From: Pyrus communis
Taxonomy: Eukaryota > Streptophyta > Magnoliopsida > Rosales > Rosaceae
Assembly (NCBI RefSeq): GCF_963583255.1
Contig: NC_084807.1
Location: forward strand, 28,284,381-28,348,380
Length of the DNA stretch: 64,000 bases
Direction: 5' to 3'
Both the position numbers and the translations under genes were made by a program. Below, one piece after another: positions 11,690-22,639 of this stretch (positions within the stretch are counted from its first letter, which is position 1; each line of letters begins with the position of its first letter). The notes beneath the pieces were generated by a model. It searched no databases, was not told the DNA's origin, and worked only from the letters and a program-made list of their open reading frames with translations.

Positions 11690-12290
11690 TTTATTATATT
11701 TTTTATTTTTATTTTTATTTTATCAAAGATACTTCTTCATTTAACAGCCAAAAGGAATACAAGATTAGGTCAACTGCCAACTGTAGGACCATATAAGGAG
11801 GAAACTAAAGTACAGTGAGGCAAGGAGCTTAGGGCCAGATAAAGAAGACCACCAGCATAGCTGTGTCGCTGACCTTAATAACCAAGCATCCACAAAAAAA
11901 ATCAGTGTGGGCAGGGGAGGCTATCAATGGACAGGATATGAACTAGAGCGGATGAGGGTTTGGAAACCCAGACTTCCGTACGCATTCCTCTATTGCAATG
12001 CGAGGCGACCCAGTCAGCTGCCGAATTCGCTTGACGGGGAACCCACCTCCACTTAGAAAAGCTGAAACGATGATGGAGGTTCCAAATCTGACGAAGTAAA
12101 GGGAAAATAGACCAAGAGACATCATTCTTATTACCATTGATGAAACAAACTAGAGAAGCCGAATCAGATTCAAAGAGAACTTTATCCAAATTCCTGGATA
12201 AACCCATTTGCATATCAAGGATCGCCGCATTAGCTTCCGCCTCCAAAACAGAAGAACCTGTAGGAGTTTGAGACCCTCTTGTCCCGCATT
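11690..12290 (-). pseudogene. LINE 3' fragment with RNase H-like domain
   Basis: On the minus strand one frame (about 12288-11902) encodes the end of a retroelement RNase H-like domain. It contains LEAEANAAILDMQMG, LFESDSASLVCFING and WVPRQANSAADWVA before a TGA at 11902-11904. This D-S-x-x-L and R-x-x-N-x-x-A-D pattern is typical of the C-terminal domain of plant non-LTR (L1-type) retrotransposons. About 200 bp of 3' UTR follow and end in an A-rich AAAATAAAAATAAAA tail near 11700. Everything 5' of the domain is missing, as expected for a 5'-truncated LINE. Not a host gene. Confidence 0.75.
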
Positions 12291-12299
12291 AGGCAACAG

Positions 12300-13050
12300 T
12301 ATTTTTTTACTAACCTTTATATAGGTTTATTCATTCTTCTTAGTAATTAGAACTTGGACCATTTGAAAATGGATTGAAAGCTTGGGCCTTATGGTTGTGT
12401 GGATTAGGCTTGAATATAATATAGCCTAAATACAATTAATATTAATTAATCAAGACAAAGGCCTGGGGCCTTGGAAATTAAAATTAATCAGATTCATTAA
12501 TTTTAATTTTCGGATTAAGTTTTTTAATTAATTTATTAATTAAAAAACGTTTTGATTAAAAGACACAGCTATTAGAAAGAATTGTGTACTTTCAAATACA
12601 CTGAACAGGTATTTGAAAGGGTGTGAAACAGCCTATATATTTGCAATCACAGTATCCAAGTGAGATTATCTTTTCTTCCTTTTTTCTTCCGTACGAAATT
12701 TCCAGAGAGTAAGCACACAAAGCAAATTTGCTAGAATTCTAGAATCCAGTGCGGGTTGTAAAATTAGGTAGTTGAATCCTAGTCGAGCAGACGTTGTAGA
12801 ACCACAAGCATAAGAGTGGGAAGAAAATACTGTTCGAAGGACATAGCTTTTACGCTAGCCTCTACCTTCTGTGATCAAGTTAGTATCATTGATATTCTTA
12901 TATTAGTTTCTGTATTTATTGTATAATTTCATTCTGCACATCAAGTATTTTTGGTTAATAAAATATTAGAATTTCAAGTTCTGTTTATTTATGTTATTTT
13001 TTGTTTATTTCTTAATTGAAAAGGTTTTGGAAGAATGGCTGAATGGGATC
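12300..13050 (+). mobile_element. Possible LTR-retrotransposon relic
   Basis: The stretch resembles an LTR and start of a gag gene: a promoter-like CAGCCTATATATTTGC at about 12630, a leader with CATAAGAGTGGGAAG and GGACATAGC, then ATGGCTGAATGGGATCCA near 13035, which would start MAEWDP. No second LTR, primer-binding site or longer gag frame was found. The call rests on resemblance only and is weak. Confidence 0.25.
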
Positions 13051-13488
13051 CACGATCCACCAATATACAAATTGCAAAGGCATCAAATCAGAACATGAAT
13101 AATTCTAAAAGGACCTTGGATGCAAATATTAATGGGATGAGAATATCCATCATTAAAGAATTATAAATTTTGTGAGAACTAGAGTGTTGTTACACATGTA
13201 TAAGGTTTAATAAAATTTTGTAAGAATTTATCAAAAGGTTTGCTTCTTTTTAATTTTTTTTTAATCTTACTATTGTTAGATGGTTCAACGTATGGTGAAA
13301 TTTCAACTACCTTCGTGATATCAAAGACTGTTTGTCCATGTGTTATAAGACATTTGAAAGTGGTATTTCTAGTTCATTGATGACTCATATAAGTATTTCC
13401 TATTGAATTTTAAGAAGCTTATGGTATGACACAAGTTCCACGAAAATGAGCTTATGACGGTTTTTGTTGCATTTCGCAAAAGCATAAT

Positions 13489-13655
13489 GCTAATGTTAAG
13501 GAGATCATCTATTTACATTATATTTAATAAAATATGACATGATTGTTGATAATTGAATTATCAATCAAGTATTTATTAACGTGCTTATTTTTTATTAGTG
13601 ACACATTATATGATTTGTAAATTTGGTCTAAACAATCTAATCTCTTTAAAAATAT
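13489..13655. repeat. MITE family 3 copy
   Basis: Ends GCTAATGTTAAGGAGATCAT and CTAATCTCTTTAAAAAT are inverted relatives of each other, and a GTGACACATTATATGATTTGTAAAT-type core is shared with 46508-46665. Confidence 0.5.
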
Positions 13656-14241
13656 ATGCTTTATTAAAATAAAACAATAATTGATATTTAATGAGGTTAA
13701 TTAATTAGTTAGATCAACTTGAAGTTTATAGAAGATCACTGTGCCCTAGCGAGTTGTGGTGGGATTGTGCTGCATCTGCTACATGCATCATCATCACGTC
13801 ATCACGTCATCGTCTTCAACTCGAAGAAAGGCTTTTTCATCCTGGCTTTATTTAAAATGGTGACTAACACACAACGGAAAAAGGCGAAACAAACTAAAAT
13901 AAAATAAAACAAACTCAATAATATCCTCATCTGCAAGCCAAAAAAAAATTAATTGAATTGCATGGAAATAAAATTAAAAGAAAAACCAAAGATAATTGAA
14001 TTGCCTAATTAGGCATGTATTTATGTTGTATATATAGAGATAGAATCTAACTGTTCTACATAATTAATTTAAGCCATTTTAGGAATGAAAATGATGGGAA
14101 CATTTAGTCTTCAAAAGGGGTCCAATCTTCATTGGGAGTTCGAATTCCCCCCACCGCCCACCCTTTTTTTGTATCTTCTTGAAAAGAGATAAAAGGTGGT
14201 AAATGCGGTTGACAATGTTGAGAAAGTTAGACCAGAGTATA
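13656..14241. other. Spacer without gene
   Basis: A 62-codon frame at 13719-13907 has no recognisable domain and no support. A GGAGTTCGAATTCCCC segment near 14133-14150 resembles a tRNA B box and could be a SINE trace. Confidence 0.4.
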
Positions 14242-14561
14242 GTAGATGCAACACGGTTTCAGTGGGTAAGACGTGACATGACTAATCAATTAAAATGAAC
14301 TTTTTGACACCTTTACGTGTTTTGTAAACTTATAAATGATGAAACTAAACTTTTGAATTGAATAGTTCGCTATATCATGACTTGAAAATTATGTGTCTGA
14401 CGTAGATGCAACACGGTTTCAGTGGGTGAGACGTGACATGACTAATCAATTAAAATGAACTTTTTGACATCTTTACGTGTTTTGTAAACTTATAAATGAT
14501 GAGACTAAACTTTTGAATTGAACAGTTCATTATATCATGATTTAAAAATTCTGTATCCGAC
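14242..14561. repeat. Perfect-register 160-bp tandem duplication
   Basis: Copy 1 (14242-14401) and copy 2 (14402-14561) both start GTAGATGCAACACGGTTTCA and share nearly all positions, including AAACTTATAAATGATGA. About ten substitutions separate them. There is no coding content and there are no inverted ends. Confidence 0.9.
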
Positions 14562-14624
14562 GTTAGTAAAACTTCGTGGAAAATGAATATCAACCACCAT
14601 AGGGATTAGTCTCCATTCTAGTAG

Positions 14625-15023
14625 CAGTCCTCTCTCTCTCTCTCTCTCTCTCTCACTAATCTTGTGATTCGTTATGAATTAACTTCTGCTTTTGGTATGT
14701 GTGGCCGGGTGAGATATATAGGTTCATGCTTTTTAAGTAGGAAACTGTAGTTTGTGAACTTAATTCAATAATTCTTGCTAATGAACAGAAAAAAAAATGA
14801 GGAAGAATTGATCAACTTGATACCCAAAAGGCTTGGCCCAATCTCTTGAGCCTACAAGAAGTCCAAGTCTCTATTAAACCCATTCATCTTAAGCTTAATT
14901 AAATATACTAAAATTAAAATACTGCAATATTAACATAGCACATGCATAATATTCATGAATACAGCACACACCAGAAAACACATTTCCAAAAAAGCTGGAA
15001 ATTACGGACATTCACACATACAT

Positions 15024-15069
<46 letters not shown>

Positions 15070-15070
15070 A
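14625..15070. repeat. Microsatellites (CT)n and (AT)n in the TPP 3' flank
   Basis: A CT tract lies at about 14631-14655 and a long AT tract at about 15027-15065, with ordinary spacer between. No gene here. The TPP stop codon is at 15262, so the AT tract is near or just beyond the 3' UTR. Confidence 0.75.
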
Positions 15071-15261
15071 ATATATGCATGGGGATGGGCTGGAGTTTCA
15101 CCGAAACAGACTAAAACATAACAGTGAAACTCTGTGGCTTCATTTTCTTCTACTTACGAACCTATAATTTAGCTATATATATTAGGGTTATTAAGGCCCT
15201 AACAAATACTGGCCTCAATTTTCCTAATAATATTTCTTAAAAGCTTATGTACAAAATCTAG

Positions 15262-16335
15262 CTAATTAACTGATCTAGGTAAATTCCCAGGACCCCAAAT
15301 TTGAGCAAGTGACCTGCTCGAAGAAGACGCTTTTCTCCACCTTGCAATCCGTAACAAGAAAGTTAACACCTCCGACGGATCCTGCAGGGAATAGCAAGCT
15401 TTGGTATCCTTTGGGGTTGAAGACACAATTATCGGAAACCCTAGTCCTCTACTTCGTATCACCTGCATGTATGTGCAACAAGTAATTAGTATTAATCCAT
15501 AAAATTAACTACAAGTATGAAAATTAATGAAACAGTTGGATCTGTTGTAGGTACCTTGAAAGCATCTTCATCAGTCCGATCATCCCCAATGTACAACGGG
15601 AGGACGTCACTGGAATTGCTGAATCCAAGAGTGTCAAGTAAATATTCTAGGGCATGACCTTTGTTCCATTCTATGGATGGCCGTACTTCCAAGACCTGAA
15701 TATATAAAGATGCACATGAAATCATGTTAACAATAAAACAATACGTACACACGTTGTAATTTATCACAAGGAAGAAATTAACTTGGATTTTTTTTTATAT
15801 ATATAACCTACCTTTTTGCCGAAGGTGAGATGAAATTCAGGATAGTTTTCAAGTACAGACTTTACCTTTGCTTCTAATATGTCATAATCCTACAGATGTA
15901 CATATATATACAGCACTTATCAAGTCAATGAAGATTAAATACAGGATTGAAATGACAGAAAAATTGGCTAAACTGAATGTTCTTAATTACCTCATCCCGG
16001 ACCTTGCGGAAATGTACAGAGATGCAGAATCTGTTGTCCTCTACCCTAGCACCTTCTATTTTCCTGGTTATCTCCTCTAACAGTGTTCGTATCTGCAGTT
16101 CCAATTAAAACGTAGATAAATTTCTTGTGTAAAAATTAAGGCACATCTGAACTCTGTATCTCCAATTAAATGACATTTTTATTTTCTTGTAATTGATAAG
16201 TACATTGAAAAGCATAAATGATATATATACTGTTAGCTAACCTCTTGGATTGCAGGCAGAAATCTTTTAGCAGGTTGAAAGAGAACGTCACTCGCCTGCA
16301 CCGTAAGTGGTCCTACTGTGTTATTATTAACCAAG

Positions 16336-16374
<39 letters not shown>

Positions 16375-17314
16375 CTTATATATATTAGGGGTATGCTGCA
16401 CCAGTACAGAGAAATAGAAGAACACACACTGATCAGTGATCACTGACCTTTTTATCCATGGTTGTAGTGTGATTCTTGCCATCGCAGGGGTTTAGTGGCC
16501 TTGGTGGGACCATTATATCCATCCCATGGCTTCCAGCATAATATACATTACTTAACTGTACAAATCCTTTAACCTGTAGAATCAAATTAAATGAGAAAAT
16601 TATTTTATGTGTAACATAGTGTTTATTGATGAACATTTCAAATTTTCTCGAGATTATATTGATGACTTAATCATTACCTTATCTCTACTCCTTCCACTAA
16701 TTACTGCTGTTGGAAAATACTTGGCAACTTCCCGTACTGCAGCACGCATCTACCGGCATATTGGAACATAGTCAATATAATTAGGGTGGATTGAGTCATA
16801 TGTAAAAACAGGAATGTTGTTATCAAGAAAATTAAAGACTGTACCTCATCAGACATGAAGGCACGGTCAGGATCATCAACAATTGGTGAAAGGGTCCCAT
16901 CGTAGTCTAGGAAAACAACCATCCTCTTCCCTTTTGCTGCTTTCATCATCCGATCAAATGAGCCCAATGCAGAAGGGTGCTCAACCTAAACATGTAACAC
17001 CCAAAAAAGAATTATAAAATAAAAACGAACAAGGATAATCAAAGCAGTGATATATGGTAAGAATTGTCATAAGATCACCAAACTAAGTTCAAATGGCTAG
17101 AACGTACCACCCAGGAATTATAAGCTAAATCTGAGGAGATTGGTCTATTAGGAGTAGAGATATCATGCAGGTTTGAGGTGATTGATGCTAAGGAAAGATT
17201 GACACTGTTCTCGTCATTCTTTACTACTTTCGTGATGGGTTGCACCTTTTGCTTCTTGGAAGTTGATGACCTATGTAGTCCCATTGCTTGGTTCAGCTTC
17301 GCCGAGTTTGTCAT
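15262..17314 (-). CDS. TPP: Trehalose-6-phosphate phosphatase
   Basis: HAD-superfamily enzyme that dephosphorylates trehalose-6-phosphate to trehalose and so lowers a sugar signal. Nine coding exons on the minus strand: 17314-17108, 16985-16845, 16749-16678, 16573-16448, 16295-16242, 16092-15991, 15889-15812, 15695-15555 and 15462-15262. They join in one frame of 373 residues, the usual plant TPP length. The nucleophile motif LDYDGT is at about 95-100; [27 protein letters not shown] and the metal-binding [10 protein letters not shown] (about 297-306) follow. The N-terminus ([16 protein letters not shown]) is variable, as in the family. The ATG at 17314 is chosen because the upstream in-frame codon is GTG and a splice acceptor (AG before GTGATCATG) sits at 17321, pointing to a leader intron. 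A (CA)n tract lies in intron 4. All catalytic residues are present. Confidence 0.95.
16338..16375. repeat. (CA)n microsatellite in TPP intron 4
   Basis: About 15 CA repeats followed by ATATATA lie in the intron between the exons ending at 16448 and starting at 16295. Likely length-polymorphic; no effect on the reading frame. Confidence 0.85.
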
Positions 17315-17320
17315 GATCAC

Positions 17321-18073
17321 CTATTTTCGCACAATTCCAAACGAAAATATGATGAGGCTATATATATATAAAGAGTGTCACACAAGTACATAAACCAAAT
17401 TTTACCATTTTTAAAAAGTTTATGAGGTAGAGAAAATTAAACATTTTTAAATTTCAAATAATACGAACTGAATTCCTTTATATGGTCTGAAAAAGAGTTC
17501 TAAAGCTAAGGAAACTAAGAGCCTTGAGCTTTCAGGGGACCAGAACCTTCTAGCTTCTAACAAGACAAAATGTTTTCCTCCTTCTCTTTGCCACCGATTA
17601 GGTCAAAGTCACTCGCGTTATCCTCTCCCTCTTTTTTATTTTGACATATATATAACAAGATTTGTCGCAATCCACGGCCCCTCCTGGTTTATCTAATGAG
17701 ATTTTCTTGATGCAGTTTATTATCGAATGAATTTGTATATGAGGTTAGTAAAATTTTAAAAAGGATTAAAAGGAGAGAAAAGATAAGATTTCGCACTCAC
17801 GTTTCCATCTTTCCAAATATTCAAAAAATTTAGTTAGAATGTCATCGTCATGCTTAACCAGTTCAAAACCAATAGTTCTCATTAGAATCACTAAACAATA
17901 GGTATGGTCATATTTCCTCACATAAAGCAAGCAACATGGATAATTAAATATGGTCAAAACTGAATTCTTCAACAATTAGGCTACTTTGTAAATTTGAACA
18001 GGTGGTGTAGCTAATCTCAGTGTGCTAGAACAGGATGGTAAAGATTGAACATAAATCTGTGTGTATAATTTAA
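17321..18073 (-). promoter_or_regulatory. TPP upstream region: leader intron end or proximal promoter
   Basis: Upstream of the coding start, the minus strand has a splice acceptor at 17322-17321. Further out, at about 17650, there is a TATA-like run (TTATATATATGTC), followed downstream by AAAGAGAAGGAGGAAAAC leader-like sequence and a TTGACC-containing W-box core (GACTTTGACC near 17605). Either transcription starts near 17620, or this is part of a long intron fed from the distal exon at 22.44 kb. The sequence alone does not decide. Confidence 0.4.
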
Positions 18074-18229
18074 AAGAAAAACTAATAAAAGACTTGAAAA
18101 CTTTGAGTTTTAACGATAAGGGCAAAATAAAGAGTAAAATAAATAGTACCATGATTGACTTTTTAGTGTAAAAATATGATTTTTCATTAACGTGAACAAT
18201 ACCAAGAATTTTTCATTAAAATTCCCTAA
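18074..18229. repeat. MITE family 1, copy D
   Basis: Orientation as copy B: AACGATAAGGGCAAAATAAA, GATTGACTTTTTAGTGTA, ATGATTTTTCATTAACG and an end TTTTTCATTAAAATTCCCT. It lies upstream of the TPP coding region, inside the possible long leader intron. Confidence 0.75.
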
Positions 18230-21200
18230 TTTAAAAAATTATAAAGTCGGTATCGGATAAAACATCTTTTGCTTTTCAAAGGGAGAAAGATAATGTCGTT
18301 TTCAGGAGCTAGCATCTTTTCGTAGAAAAAAGAACAACAAAACAAGAACAAGAGGACCAGTTTAGCGTGTGAATAATTAGATTTGGTGACTCGACATTAC
18401 ATTTTTAAACCTAAAGGTTCTGTCTCAGGGGGAGTCACCAAACAGGATGATTCAGATGACAACGACAACACATGTATATAAAACGATTTTTGTAAGATAC
18501 ATGTTTGTTTTCTTTTGGCCCTACCTTAACTACCATTTAACTGAAGTGCGACCTCACTGCAACCTAACTGATAGGTATCTATCTAATCATAATATATATT
18601 GTTTAACTTGATCTCTTTCATAAAAATATAATAAGACACTAATTAATTAGTATGTTTGCAACCCAAAAAAAAAAAAATGAGAATACCCAGTGCAAATTAA
18701 TACATGATCAAATATTTAAATTTTATGGAAAAATTCGAAGAGATGTAGCAGAAAGAATTAACTTTGTTAGCCAAGTGAAAATCGAATGACTAATCGAGAA
18801 TTCTAATACGCTTCAGTGTATAGTACACTGAAATGACTATTAAATCTTTGATTAAGGATCTAATAGTTAAAATCTAACAACAAAACATCCCGAAGGATGC
18901 TAGAACTTTCGTGGGCGGCCTGAAAAGACAACCAAAGAGTTGAAGAATGTTTCTGAAAGCTTCATGGTTTGAAAGAGTAGGACACTTGTACGGTTGATCA
19001 GCCGATGCTTCTGAAGTACCCCACAATACACGTGAAACAACATGCATACATGTAATAAAAATAGCATTGGTGGCTAGCTAATTAAATTATTAGGAGGGTC
19101 CGGCATGATGTTTGTTTTCTTTCATCTACCTACTACTACTACTACTGCTACAACTGAATCAACTAACACAATATCAATCACGGAACATAATTTTTTTCAT
19201 TTTTTTTAATAAAGTTCTGCAGATGACTAACCATAAAACTACTGTCTAGCTATGAACACTGCTAACTCAAAATTTACTCTGATACAACTTTAAAGTGAAT
19301 CGAAAGAACAAATCAAACAGAGTTTTTAATTTGCAAAATAAAAGAAAAAGGTCATTCTGAAAAAATAACATAGGTTGTAACCTTGTAGGACGAGCTTCCC
19401 CATCCTATAAAACACCAATGAAACCATGACAGAAATTAAAGCAATGGAAAAATATTCTTAAACTTATATGGAAACTATGTAAACAGGCCATGTTGTATAT
19501 TAATTCACATATTATTATAAGGATCGTGTCTAGGACATGATTAATAAGATTATTACCTAAAACAACAAATTAAATTAAGTAAAATAAACTAAATAGTAAT
19601 TCTTAATGACGATGCTCTCAATATATGATAATTTACTGTCAAATATGCCGGAGACACGTGTATTAAAATAGCCATAATTAACGTCTCATAAGTTTTATTT
19701 CTTTGAGTCAATTGATGTGTCCTCAAGTTTAAAAAATTATCAAACAATTCTTTTCAGAAGAATAAAAAAAAAGGTTGAACCCTTGACCTTTCTGAACCTA
19801 AAGTTCCAAGTTTTGGAAATATGGGGAAAGCAATGGAGGCAAAAGAAATAAACAAATATATCTAATATATATAATAAGTAAATAGTTAGAAAACCCATAG
19901 AAAAAGTGAAAAAAACGACTTTAACGTGTCGACTGGAGAAGTGGTGGATCGACAGGCTCTGTACGTTTTGGTTGTGCAGAGAGGACACGTCTAACCACAG
20001 ATTGGAGTAGAGAAAATGGCAGTACAAGAATTAAGAACCACACAGCCGAATACGACGAACTGTCCAAGTCAAAAAAGAAAGTACCACGAAGTGAAATGAA
20101 AAAAGTGTTATAAATAATAATATTATCATATGCTAATTAGACGACAAAACCTCTGGTGTTGTGGAATAATGTCACTGTAATCAGAACACATACTAAAGTG
20201 AAAAGCTGGTCTGTTCCTAGGACTTTGTGTGTGCTTTTCGGGAAGGCCATATGATTTACGTTTCTTTGTTTTGTATTCAGGAAATGCAAACCAATAATCG
20301 CATTTGGTTATATTATAAAATTAATTAACAATAAAACAAATAGTTTCAAGAAATTAAAAGTTATATGAAACGCTCGATAAGCACATTAAGGACCGACCGA
20401 ACATAACTCTATGGTGAAATGCGTAGATCGGACCTTTCAAAGTATGTTTGAAAGAGAAAAGGGAGGGCTTCAAATAAAAAAAATAAAAAGCAAGCACTTA
20501 GGACCCTACAGAAACAAATCTTGACAAAGTTGAAAAACTATCATATCTTTATTTATGGTAATCGAATTGCATAAATTAGACAAAACCAACGACCATATTA
20601 GGAGAAAATTAGTGTGTATAAAATGCTACAAGAGATTTGTAAAAATCACTTTCCCTTGCTAACTATCTTCTCAATATTTATAAATATAGTCACTTCAGTC
20701 TCCATTAACAGTGCTCAAGCACTCTTACACATCCCGAGTACTCTTGAGACCTCAAATGAATAAGGTTCTAAAACTCTATAAAATAAAAATAAAAAATAAA
20801 AAACTGGGCTAAAACTCTATCTTTTGCAGAATAATTTCCCCAAAAATCTTCCAAGATAACTTCCTCTATGATATAATAAATAGAAAATAGAAAACCATGA
20901 AACAAATTATGATTGTTCTAACAAAATCAAGATACAATAATACATGCAAGCATTTGTTTCTGTAAATAATCTACCAATAGATATACATACATAACACAAA
21001 AATAAAATACGCATATTATACCATATTAAAACTTAAACAAAAGGAAAATATCATAAAGTAGTTGGGGCCATATTGCAAACAAATCCTTAGTTTTGCTTCC
21101 TAAAAACTTTTATATAAAGACCAATTTTTCTCAACCAACACCCTAAAAAATACCATTCTAACTCTCTCGCCAAACTAAACAAAAATAAAAATTATGAACA

Positions 21201-21650
21201 ATTTAATAATTACCCGAAACATGAATTTTATATGTGATTTATTTTAATATGTGAACAATAAAAATAAAAATAAAAATAAAAATTATGAACATTTTTTATG
21301 AACAATTTAATATGTGATTTATTTTCTAAATTATATCTTTTTAGCTTGAACATTAGCCTTAAAGCATAAAAAATGTTGCTCATTTGTAACTGAAAATCAT
21401 AAAATTCAAACTGTGAAAACAACTTATTTGCAAAAAATAAGGATAAAATTTCCTACGAAAGGTATTTTCTCGACCCTATTTACTTAAGGTCAACCTTTCT
21501 ATATATATTTTTTTAACTTCTCATATATTTTTTAGCCATTAAATTGTGTAAATCAAACAAAAACCCTAGAGTGAATCCCTAGACCTTTTTATAAAAAACA
21601 AAACCTTTTAATCGGTGGACCAACGACACCAACAAAGATTTAACTGTTTT
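18230..21650. other. AT-rich non-coding stretch upstream of TPP
   Basis: No frame shows a domain. It has homopolymer runs, a (TAC)n run near 19131-19146 and short AT repeats. If the distal leader exon at 22.44 kb belongs to TPP, this is the body of its first intron; otherwise it is intergenic. Confidence 0.45.
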
Positions 21651-22150
21651 TCAGGTACGAGTCATGTCATTGGTAAAGGGCAAAAGCACAGCCAAAGGGA
21701 CCCACAGTAGCAGAACAAACGAGTCGGTGGTCTTTATAATCCGGACCGTACACGTGGCACCCCCACCGACGACGTACTTTAGTCGATACAGCGGGTCTCC
21801 CATGCAAACGGTGACCTGGTTCCATACGTCAGGTGGGCCATTTGGCCCAGTCAACATGTGGGCCACATTTGAACACGTGTGCGCTGGACGAAGATTTCCA
21901 GGAGAGTTCCTAGCCGCAGAGAACGAAGACGAAGAAGAGTGGCGCGTGAGCGCCACGTTCATCACCTACGGCGCCCACGTGAGTTCAAGACGGCGACGGA
22001 GACTCACCTGCTTGTGGGTCGCGTTTGAGTACAGCGAATTGATTAGGAGGTCAAAGGAACAACAACCAACCGCTTTCTCGTTTCGGCCGCTGAGTTTTCC
22101 ACTAATAAAAACCGTAAAACCGAATACTACGGTTGTAAACAAATAACTAA
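21650..22150. promoter_or_regulatory. GC-rich island with three G-boxes
   Basis: This 500-bp segment is clearly richer in G and C than its surroundings. It contains three CACGTG palindromes, at 21751-21756 (in ACACGTGGCA, an ABRE-type site), 21874-21879 and 21976-21981, plus a DRE-type ACCGAC at 21765-21770. Both strands carry medium ORFs (160 codons at 21664-22146 +, 104 codons at 21651-21965 -), but neither translation shows a domain. A regulatory island for ABA- or light-responsive bZIP/bHLH factors fits better than a gene. It lies about 300 bp from the distal leader exon. Confidence 0.45.
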
Positions 22151-22439
22151 GAAAAAAAATATTAAAAAAAATTCCAACTTCTACACAAAAAAAAAATATA
22201 ATAAAATCAACAAGTAGATTATTCAAACCGATTCGAATTACAACATCTTACATCCTACGAAAACCAGAAACATACATGAAACAATATGAATGACGGATCT
22301 GATGTAAAAGTCTTTTAAGTCCCTACTCAGTTGATTAAAAATATTCATCTTAAGTTCTTGAGTTCGATTTTATTTCTTAATAAAATGGCAAGAACATAAT
22401 AATGAATAATGAAATCAAATTAAGCAAATAGAGACGCAC

Positions 22440-22614
22440 CTAATGAAATCTTGGTTGCCAATAGCTTGTGGTTTCCTAGCCTAGACAGTAAGGTGCTCCG
22501 ATGGAGGTGAGAGAGAGGGGGAGGAGAGAGAGGGAGAGAGAGGTTGAGAGAGGTTTAATGTGAGAGAGGGAGGAGGGGGAGAGGATGAAGGGGAGGAGGG
22601 GGCTTTATTTATAG
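22440..22614 (-). promoter_or_regulatory. TATA box and ATG-free CT-rich leader exon, possibly of TPP
   Basis: On the minus strand a good TATA box (CTATAAATAAAG, 22614-22603) is followed about 30 bp later by a long CT-rich leader, typical of plant 5' UTRs. The leader contains no ATG down to a splice donor ATTAG/GTGCGT, with GT at 22439-22438. The next compatible acceptor with an ORF on this strand is at 17321, immediately before the TPP ATG. This would give TPP a leader intron of about 5.1 kb. Upstream (22.6-22.7 kb) there is a CTACGTGGG motif. Promoter likely; link to TPP is inference. Confidence 0.5.
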
Positions 22615-22639
22615 AGGAGGGAGAGGAGGAGGAGCGAGG

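Noticed and set aside
15027..15065. AT-rich tract as a replication origin or matrix attachment site
   Set aside because: It is a plain (AT)n microsatellite. Nothing else supports a functional site.
21664..22146. 160-codon plus-strand ORF as a protein-coding gene
   Set aside because: No domain, arginine-rich and Ser/Thr-rich translation, an overlapping minus-strand ORF of similar quality, and abundant G-boxes. GC-rich DNA lacks stops by chance. Kept only as a regulatory-island finding.
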